The notes under the pieces: model-generated
What the model saw: only the letters and a program-made list of their open reading frames with translations
What the model was told of the DNA's origin: nothing
The model's database searches: none
Translations under genes and position numbers: made by a program
Part shown: positions 59,174-64,000 of the stretch, in pieces
Layout: the number at the start of each line of letters is the position of its first letter
Numbering within the stretch: the stretch's first letter is position 1
Origin: Alkalibacterium pelagium
GTDB taxonomy: Bacteria; Bacillota; Bacilli; Lactobacillales; Carnobacteriaceae_A
Assembly: GCF_900109325.1 (NCBI RefSeq)
Contig: NZ_FNZU01000002.1
Location: forward strand, 186,001 to 250,000
Direction: 5' to 3'
Length of the DNA: 64,000 bases

Positions 59174-59204
59174 GAGCGAGGATTAATTCTTCGCTCTTTT
59201 TTTG
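59174..59204 (+). terminator. Terminator of the 6S RNA gene
   Basis: GAGCGAGGA, loop TTAA, TTCTTCGCTC (9 to 10 pairs), then seven T. Confidence 0.85.
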
Positions 59205-59296
59205 TATATCTATCCATTCTTTAATCGTTTCTGTTAGCTATTGTCAGGCTTTTTTTAGTATAATCAGTATATAGAACAAGAGAGGACGTGGATAGA

Positions 59297-59755
59297 ATGT
59301 TACAGGAATATAAGTCTATATTGGTGGCAATCGATGGATCTACTCAGGCAGAAAAGGCCTTCAAGAAAGCAGTCGAAGTTGCCAAACGTAATAATGCCCA
59401 ACTTGTGCTGGCTCATGTGATCGATACCCGGGCTTATCAGTCGTTTTCTACCTTTGATGGGTCAATCGCTGATAACGCACGAGTGGAAGCCAAGAACACT
59501 TTAAACGAATACAAAAAGTATGCTGAAGAAAAAGGTCTGGATAATGTAAAGGTAGTCCTGGAATACGGTTCTCCAAAAGTCATGATTGCTAAACAGATTC
59601 CTCAATCTGAGAATATTGATCTGATCATGCTTGGTGCCACAGGACTGAATGCTGTAGAACGTATTTTTGTCGGTTCGGTTTCTGAATATGTCATCAGACA
59701 GGCAGCTTGTGATGTCATGATCGTCCGTACAGATCTGGATAACAAGCTCGACTGA
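59297..59755 (+). CDS. uspA: Universal stress protein UspA family
   Basis: This 152-residue protein has the Usp fold with ILVAIDGSTQAEKAFKKAV at the N-terminus and the ATP-binding GATGLNAVERIFVGSVSEYV (the G-2X-G-9X-GS pattern) near the end, so it should bind ATP. Family members aid survival under stress and stationary phase, but the mechanism is unknown. ATG at 59297 lies 11 bases after GAGG; GTG at 59288 overlaps the site. Its position after the 6S RNA gene is shared by some relatives. A terminator follows. Confidence 0.92.
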   Translation: MLQEYKSILVAIDGSTQAEKAFKKAVEVAKRNNAQLVLAHVIDTRAYQSFSTFDGSIADNARVEAKNTLNEYKKYAEEKGLDNVKVVLEYGSPKVMIAKQIPQSENIDLIMLGATGLNAVERIFVGSVSEYVIRQAACDVMIVRTDLDNKLD

Positions 59756-59784
59756 TGTATCTTCTGATATTATTTATAGTAATT

Positions 59785-59829
59785 GAGTCCTGGATGAGGC
59801 TAACTAAACCTCTCCAGGGCTCTCTTTTT
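59785..59829 (+). terminator. Terminator of uspA
   Basis: GAGTCCTGGATGAGG pairs with CCTCTCCAGGGCTC (one bulge, one wobble), followed by TCTTTTT. Confidence 0.85.
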
Positions 59830-59878
59830 GTGCCTTAATACTCTTTTCCCCTACCATAGCTGTTATTGTCTACAAAAA

Positions 59879-59905
59879 AATCTGCCTGAGTTCCTCAGAC
59901 AGATT
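59879..59905 (-). terminator. Terminator of ackA
   Basis: AATCTGTCTGAG, loop GAA, CTCAGGCAGATT on the minus strand, followed by seven T. It also faces the uspA terminator. Confidence 0.9.
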
Positions 59906-59924
59906 TTCTTATATTATTTTGAAT

Positions 59925-61118
59925 TTAGCTGTTTCTGAGTTTTTCTACATCTCTTGCAATCATGACTTCTTCATCTGTAGGAATCAGGAACACTTTAACT
60001 TTAGAAGAATCAGATGAAATTTCTCTTTCTTTTCCACGTACATTATTTTTCTCATCATCGATTTCTGCTCCCAGGAAAGTCAGTCCATCGATCACATTTT
60101 TACGTGTATCTGATCCGTTTTCTCCAATTCCTGCAGTAAATACGATAGCATCTACGCCATTCATAGTTGCTGCGTAAGATCCGACATATTTTCTGACACG
60201 ATCTTCAAAAATACGAAGTGCCAGTGCTGCTTTTTCATTAGTTGCTTCTGCATCTTCAAGATCTCTCATGTCGCTTGAAATACCAGACAATCCTTTAAGG
60301 CCGGATTCATTGTTTAAAATGTAGATCATATCATTGATTGATTCGATTCCTTCTTTTTCCATAAGGAATGGGAGTAACGAAGGATCAATATCTCCAGAGC
60401 GTGTTCCCATAGTCACTCCTGCAAGTGGAGTGAATCCCATAGATGTATCTACTGATTTTCCGCCATCAACTGCAGTGATAGACGCGCCGTTACCTAAGTG
60501 ACACGTAATGATTTTTGTGTCTTCAATTGGTTTGCCAAGCAGTTCAGCAGCTCGCTCAGCAACATATTTGTGGCTTGTTCCGTGTGCACCATACTTACGT
60601 GCATTATGTTTTTCATAATACTCCATTGGAATGCTGTAAAGGTAGTTAACTTTAGGCATAGTCTGATGGAAGGATGTATCAAATACAGCTACACTAGTAA
60701 TATCTGGAAGAATTTTACGGAAAGCCTTGATTCCAGTAGCATTAGCCGGGTTGTGAAGCGGAGCAAATTCAGACAGGTCTTCGATCTGCTTGATAACTTC
60801 ATCAGTTACTAGAGCTGAATCTTTAAAAATTTCTCCACCAGCTACAACACGGTGTCCAACACCAGTAATTTCATTAAAGTCACTTAAGATGTTCAATTCT
60901 TTCAACTGTTCGAGAAGCATTTCAACTGCCACTTCATGATCAGCGATATCGACAACTTGTTCGAATTTTTCGCCGTCATTGTATTTGATCGTAAAGATCG
61001 AATCATTCAATCCGATTCTCTCTACGATTCCTGAAGCCAGTACGTTTTCTTCCGGCATAGTGAAAAGTTTCCATTTCAAACTTGAGCTTCCAGCATTAAT
61101 TGCAATTGTCTTTGACAT
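59925..61118 (-). CDS. ackA: Acetate kinase
   Basis: Makes ATP and acetate from acetyl phosphate, downstream of pyruvate breakdown. The 397-residue protein has the ASKHA-type [50 protein letters not shown] and [15 protein letters not shown] motifs. It ends at [15 protein letters not shown]. The ATG has AAAGGAGCATATATAAT before it. It lies 21 bp after the methyltransferase gene, so the two are likely cotranscribed, as with ytxK-ackA in Bacillus. I saw no convincing catabolite-response site. Confidence 0.97.
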   Translation of the reverse strand: MSKTIAINAGSSSLKWKLFTMPEENVLASGIVERIGLNDSIFTIKYNDGEKFEQVVDIADHEVAVEMLLEQLKELNILSDFNEITGVGHRVVAGGEIFKDSALVTDEVIKQIEDLSEFAPLHNPANATGIKAFRKILPDITSVAVFDTSFHQTMPKVNYLYSIPMEYYEKHNARKYGAHGTSHKYVAERAAELLGKPIEDTKIITCHLGNGASITAVDGGKSVDTSMGFTPLAGVTMGTRSGDIDPSLLPFLMEKEGIESINDMIYILNNESGLKGLSGISSDMRDLEDAEATNEKAALALRIFEDRVRKYVGSYAATMNGVDAIVFTAGIGENGSDTRKNVIDGLTFLGAEIDDEKNNVRGKEREISSDSSKVKVFLIPTDEEVMIARDVEKLRNS

Positions 61119-61139
61119 ATTATATATGCTCCTTTTAAT

Positions 61140-62150
61140 TTATTTAATCCCTTGTTCCGTTTTCCATTTCTTAATATCCATTAAGAAGGTTTTGAACGCT
61201 TCTTTATTGGATAAGCTTGGAGAAGTAGCGATCAGCACTTCTTTAGCCTGTCTACTCTTTTCTCCTTTTTTCTGAACTATCAGTATCGATTTTCTGGAAT
61301 GTTCATTCTTGAACCATTCATTGGGCAGATGAATGAATCCCTGAACATATCCTATACTCTGAATAAATGAAAGCAGTCCTTTAACTTCTTCTGACTCAAA
61401 CGTGCTCGTAGGCATGAGATAAAAAGCCAGGCCATCTTCTTTTAAATAGTTGAGGCCCTGCTCTACCAGCAGAAAATGACTATATGAGTAGCCTTCCTCA
61501 AATGAAGTACTGAAAGTATTACCCTCTAATTCTATCGGATAATACCCTACAGGTAAATCAGAAAGCATGATGTCTGCAGGATCCATCAGTAAAGGCTGAA
61601 GCGCGTCCTGATGCATCAGTTCGATCGGCATACCCAGTAATGCAGCTAATGTCGACGTTAACGATATAAGCAGGTCATCATTGTCCACACCTGTGAATCT
61701 CATTTTATTTTTAGAGGAGTCCAGATTACTGAATAGTGTATACAGTAAGTTGCCAGTGCCGACCGATAAATCAGCTATATGGGCGGGCTGGTCGAAATCG
61801 TATAGAAGTTCGATCAGATAACTGAAAAGGATACCGATGGCATCTGGAGTTGGCTGATGGTTCGGCTGAAGCAAGTCTTCCTTGGCTGCTTTGATCAGAA
61901 TAAGCTGGATGGCCTGTTTTCGTTCTTCAAGAGTCAATGCAGTCAATGTCAAACGACTGTATATATCATTCAACTGTTTTTGAACCTCTTCCCCGGGCAG
62001 ACCATTCTCCACATGAATATCACCGTCATCCAGGATATTCTCACCTGTTTCGATCAGGGCTTCAATATATGTTGAATCAAGCTCTTTTCTGATGAGTTCT
62101 GTGGAATCATTCAGCACAGAAAAAAAACGTTCTACGTTATTTATGTCCAA
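61140..62150 (-). CDS. Class I SAM-dependent methyltransferase, YtxK-like
   Basis: The 336-residue protein resembles N6-adenine methyltransferases. It has the SAM motif HIADLSVGTGNLLYTLF and the motif IV variant LSDLPVGYYPIELEG, in place of NPPY; this variant is normal for the YtxK group that lies before ackA. Its substrate is unknown; no target-recognition or restriction gene is nearby. In streptococci the gene follows the comG operon, which is absent here. Start: TTG at 62150 lies 9 bases after AAAGGA, separated by a run of eight T. ATG alternatives would lose the N-terminus. Confidence 0.85.
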   Translation of the reverse strand: MDINNVERFFSVLNDSTELIRKELDSTYIEALIETGENILDDGDIHVENGLPGEEVQKQLNDIYSRLTLTALTLEERKQAIQLILIKAAKEDLLQPNHQPTPDAIGILFSYLIELLYDFDQPAHIADLSVGTGNLLYTLFSNLDSSKNKMRFTGVDNDDLLISLTSTLAALLGMPIELMHQDALQPLLMDPADIMLSDLPVGYYPIELEGNTFSTSFEEGYSYSHFLLVEQGLNYLKEDGLAFYLMPTSTFESEEVKGLLSFIQSIGYVQGFIHLPNEWFKNEHSRKSILIVQKKGEKSRQAKEVLIATSPSLSNKEAFKTFLMDIKKWKTEQGIK

Positions 62151-62314
62151 AAAAAATTATCCTTTCATCTTTAGGGTGGTCAACAGCGAGTAAGATACTT
62201 GGGATAAAGAGTTAAAGCAGATTTAGTTATTATTAGTAAGGGTATCTATAGTCATTTTAACTCATTTACTCATTATTCACAAGATTAATAATTATTGTAT
62301 GTACATTCTGTCGT

Positions 62315-62329
62315 ATGACATCCTGTCAT
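62315..62329. promoter_or_regulatory. Perfect dyad upstream of the methyltransferase-ackA unit
   Basis: ATGACA, TCC, TGTCAT. It overlaps a second dyad TGTC/GACA at 62309-62320 on the same side, giving an operator-like cluster about 165 bp before the methyltransferase start and next to the rpmA terminator. Confidence 0.35.
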
Positions 62330-62347
62330 GTTATCGTAAAGAAAAAA

Positions 62348-62373
62348 GGAACCATATCAGCTGATGTGATTCC
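62348..62373 (-). terminator. Terminator of rplU-prp-rpmA
   Basis: GGAATCACATCAGCTGATATGGTTCC is imperfectly palindromic around ATCAGCTGAT (described by parts: GGAATCACATC and GATATGGTTCC), followed by six T on the minus strand. Confidence 0.75.
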
Positions 62374-62388
62374 TCCACTTCTCTTAAT

Positions 62389-62673
62389 TTAGTTAGCTAC
62401 AGGATAAACAGAAACTTGCTTTTTGTTTTTTCCTTTACGTTCGAAGCGAACAACGCCGTCAACTTTAGCATAAAGCGTGTCATCTCCACCACGACCAACG
62501 TTTTCACCTGGATGGATTTTAGTTCCGCGTTGACGGTATAAAATTGATCCACCTGAAACGACTTGACCGTCTCCACGCTTAGCGCCTAGACGTTTAGATT
62601 GAGAATCACGACCGTTGGAAGTTGACCCTCCACCTTTTTTCGTCGCGAAAAATTGTAAATTCATTTTCAACAT
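62389..62673 (-). CDS. rpmA: 50S ribosomal protein L27
   Basis: The 94-residue protein has the N-terminal extension [10 protein letters not shown] before [17 protein letters not shown]. In Staphylococcus a similar extension is removed after the FF region by the protease Prp, whose gene is directly upstream here. After removal the mature N-terminus reaches the peptidyl-transferase centre. The core ([20 protein letters not shown], then [12 protein letters not shown]) is typical. The ATG has GGAGGTGCAAAAATC before it. Confidence 0.97.
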   Translation of the reverse strand: MLKMNLQFFATKKGGGSTSNGRDSQSKRLGAKRGDGQVVSGGSILYRQRGTKIHPGENVGRGGDDTLYAKVDGVVRFERKGKNKKQVSVYPVAN

Positions 62674-62689
62674 GATTTTTGCACCTCCA

Positions 62690-63031
62690 TTACTTATTGT
62701 TTGAGGAATGGACTGTCATATAGTCTCCGTACTCTGCTTCCGTGTTTTTCAAGGAAAGATGCAGACTATTCATCAATATTTGAGCTATTTCAATTTGCTT
62801 CTGACTCAGACCTTCAGGCAGCGAAAACTTCAGAAAGCCTCCCTGCTCATCTGCCGACACAATATCAAGTGATATGTCGCCGATCTCGATCAGACTGTTC
62901 ACTGTTCCGATACTCAATGCTGAGACGGCGGCACACACGATATCCTGACCATAAGGACCAGAATCAGCATGCCCAGTGACTTCCACCGAGGAGATGTGTT
63001 CATTTTCAAACTGAAATAATATATTGATCAT
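62690..63031 (-). CDS. prp: Ribosomal-processing cysteine protease Prp
   Basis: The 113-residue protein (YsxB, DUF464) removes the N-terminal extension of L27. The catalytic His is in VTGHADSG (about residue 21) and the Cys in [11 protein letters not shown] (about residue 33). The tail is a helical segment. It lies between rplU and rpmA with about 16 to 24 bp on each side, the conserved order in Bacillota. The substrate is encoded next door and carries the matching cleavage region. Confidence 0.95.
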   Translation of the reverse strand: MINILFQFENEHISSVEVTGHADSGPYGQDIVCAAVSALSIGTVNSLIEIGDISLDIVSADEQGGFLKFSLPEGLSQKQIEIAQILMNSLHLSLKNTEAEYGDYMTVHSSNNK

Positions 63032-63055
63032 TACAGAACCGCTTCCCTGTCTGTA

Positions 63056-63367
63056 TTAGTTAGATTTAATTGATTTGATTGTTACTTTTGTATACGGCTG
63101 ACGGTGACCTTGCTTGTTGTGAGAGTCTTTTCTGCGACGGTATTTGTAAGTCGTAACTTTCTTACCGCGCCCTTGTTTTTCGATAACTGCTTCAACTGAA
63201 GCACCTTCGATAAACGGACTTCCTACAACAGTGCTGTCTCCACCTACGAACAATACTTCTCCAAATGTTACTGTATCGCCAGATTCTCCGTCCAGTTTTT
63301 CAACAAAGATTTCCTGACCTTCTTCAACTTTGAACTGTTTGCCGCCTGTTTTGATGATTGCATACAT
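63056..63367 (-). CDS. rplU: 50S ribosomal protein L21
   Basis: The 103-residue protein starts [20 protein letters not shown] and ends [10 protein letters not shown], with the rRNA-binding [22 protein letters not shown]. It binds 23S rRNA domain VI region and L20. It is the first gene of rplU-prp-rpmA, with GGAGGTGCAACAAGT before the ATG and a structured leader upstream that probably contains the L21 leader control element. Confidence 0.98.
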   Translation of the reverse strand: MYAIIKTGGKQFKVEEGQEIFVEKLDGESGDTVTFGEVLFVGGDSTVVGSPFIEGASVEAVIEKQGRGKKVTTYKYRRRKDSHNKQGHRQPYTKVTIKSIKSN

Positions 63368-63384
63368 ACTTGTTGCACCTCCTT

Positions 63385-63500
63385 AAAATTTTGAACAAAG
63401 CATAATATGCCTTATTCTTGCACTTAGACTCGCCGTTATAAGTGGCAGTAGCTCTTCAAGACTTATATACGAGCGGTTGTAGCTGTGGTGCGTCACAAAT
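63385..63500 (-). promoter_or_regulatory. Structured leader of rplU (L21-leader-like)
   Basis: About 115 nt between the promoter and the rplU ribosome site contain several local pairs (for example GCCACTTATA with TATATAAGT-type segments). An L21 leader RNA is known at this place in many Bacillota, where it is thought to bind L21. I infer the call from position and pairing, not from a search. Confidence 0.5.
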
Positions 63501-63511
63501 ACAACATTAAT

Positions 63512-63540
63512 ATCATATCAAATATGATTAAACGAGTCAA
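63512..63540 (-). promoter_or_regulatory. Sigma-A promoter of rplU-prp-rpmA
   Basis: Minus strand TTGACT (63535-63540), 17-bp spacer, TATGAT (63512-63517). The -35 box overlaps the minD stop codon at 63537-63539. Confidence 0.75.
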
Positions 63541-64000
63541 CGTTTTTTACCGAAAAGCTTTTTCCAGAATGACTGTTTCTCATCTTTAAGAGACATAAGC
63601 GGAACAGTGTCTCCCAGAAGACGTCTTGCAATGTTTCTATACCCTTGAGACGATACATGATCCGGATCCAGCACCACTGGATTCCCCTTGTTCGAAGATC
63701 TGACAACTTCATCGTCTTCAAATATGATTCCCAGCAGTTCAACTGATAGATGGCGGGTGATTTCTTCTATATCCATCACTTCACCTTTTTGCATCATTGA
63801 CTTTCTGATTCGGTTGATGATCAGTTTCGGCTGCTGAATCGATGTCTGTTCGATCAGCCCAATGATTCTGTCTGCATCTCTGATTGCTGAAATTTCCGGG
63901 GTCGTGACCAGAATAGCATCATCAGCTGCAGCTATGGAGTTTTTGAACCCCTGTTCGATTCCTGCTGGACAGTCGATCAGTACAAAGTCATAATCTTTTT
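63537..64000 (-). CDS. minD: Septum site-determining ATPase MinD, 3' part
   Basis: The open frame runs from the window edge to a stop at 63537; about 153 C-terminal residues are visible and the start lies beyond 64000. Seen: DFVLIDCPAGIEQGFKNS (Walker B with the DxPAGIE signature of MinD), LVTTPEISAIRDADRIIGL, and a C-terminal amphipathic tail KQSFWKKLFGKKR that would bind membrane. MinD recruits MinC to prevent division at the poles. minC should lie just upstream, outside the window. The rplU promoter overlaps its end. Confidence 0.95.
   Translation of the reverse strand, partial: KDYDFVLIDCPAGIEQGFKNSIAAADDAILVTTPEISAIRDADRIIGLIEQTSIQQPKLIINRIRKSMMQKGEVMDIEEITRHLSVELLGIIFEDDEVVRSSNKGNPVVLDPDHVSSQGYRNIARRLLGDTVPLMSLKDEKQSFWKKLFGKKR

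Noticed and set aside
61119-61139. Search for a cre site before ackA
   Set aside because: The 21-bp gap holds only a ribosome site, and nothing cre-like was seen upstream of the methyltransferase either.
61140-62150. Restriction-modification methyltransferase
   Set aside because: The gene lacks a recognition domain and restriction partner, and both position and the DLPVGYYP motif match the YtxK group.

Overview
The window is a 64 kb stretch of core chromosome from a low-GC Gram-positive bacterium, most likely a member of the Lactobacillales. Evidence for this includes Bacillota-type gene order, strong AGGAGG ribosome sites, sigma-A promoters with 17-bp spacers, T-box and PyrR attenuation, the LiaFSR system, the GshAB fusion, an IreB/ReoM protein, a DUF1831 protein and a Prp-processed L27. 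The Carnobacteriaceae are a reasonable guess, but the sequence alone does not prove the family. I see no insertion sequence, prophage, CRISPR array, plasmid gene or defence system.

Layout. 1-315 is the end of birA. 427-3043 holds pnp and rpsO. 3180-13062 is the complete minus-strand pyrimidine operon pyrR-pyrB-pyrC-carA-carB-pyrD-pyrF-pyrE. It has a sigma-A promoter, two PyrR-type attenuators, and no pyrK or pyrP. 13078-20216 carries uvrB, rpsT, holA and the DNA-uptake genes comEC, comEB and comEA. 20217-20751 is a gene-free spacer with a 51-bp hairpin repeat array. 20752-26455 holds ylbL, coaD, rsmD, ylbG, ylaN, typA and a suhB-like phosphatase. 26593-31586 is the pyruvate dehydrogenase operon pdhABCD, divergent from def. 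32710-35060 carries a duplicated DUF1576 membrane protein, tRNA-Ala(GGC) and a HAD phosphatase. 35298-36968 is the RNase J gene.

37027-39453 encodes the LiaFSR cell-envelope stress system. greA, udk and mltG follow, then the DUF1292, ruvX and reoM genes, then alaS under T-box control. 46354-51620 has a YitT protein, a lipid kinase, recD2 and an AraC-type regulator. 51826-57449 is a sulfur-related block: mnmA, a second gene-free spacer with about 51-bp periodic hairpins, DUF1831, a cysteine desulfurase and gshAB. rarA, a probable 6S RNA, uspA, and a YtxK-like methyltransferase with ackA follow. The window ends with the ribosomal operon rplU-prp-rpmA and the 3' part of minD.

How the genes work together. 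Several neighbours form clear functional units: de novo UMP synthesis with feedback through PyrR, DNA uptake (ComEA binds, ComEC transports), pyruvate to acetyl-CoA and acetate (Pdh and AckA), 2-thiouridine tRNA modification (desulfurase and MnmA), and ribosome maturation (Prp trims L27). I did not find a convincing new multi-gene system. The least explained material is non-coding: the two decayed tandem arrays of hairpins with the same 51-bp period at 20330-20530 and 53111-53410, a long inverted repeat between pdhB and pdhC, and dyad motifs upstream of pdhA and of the methyltransferase-ackA unit.
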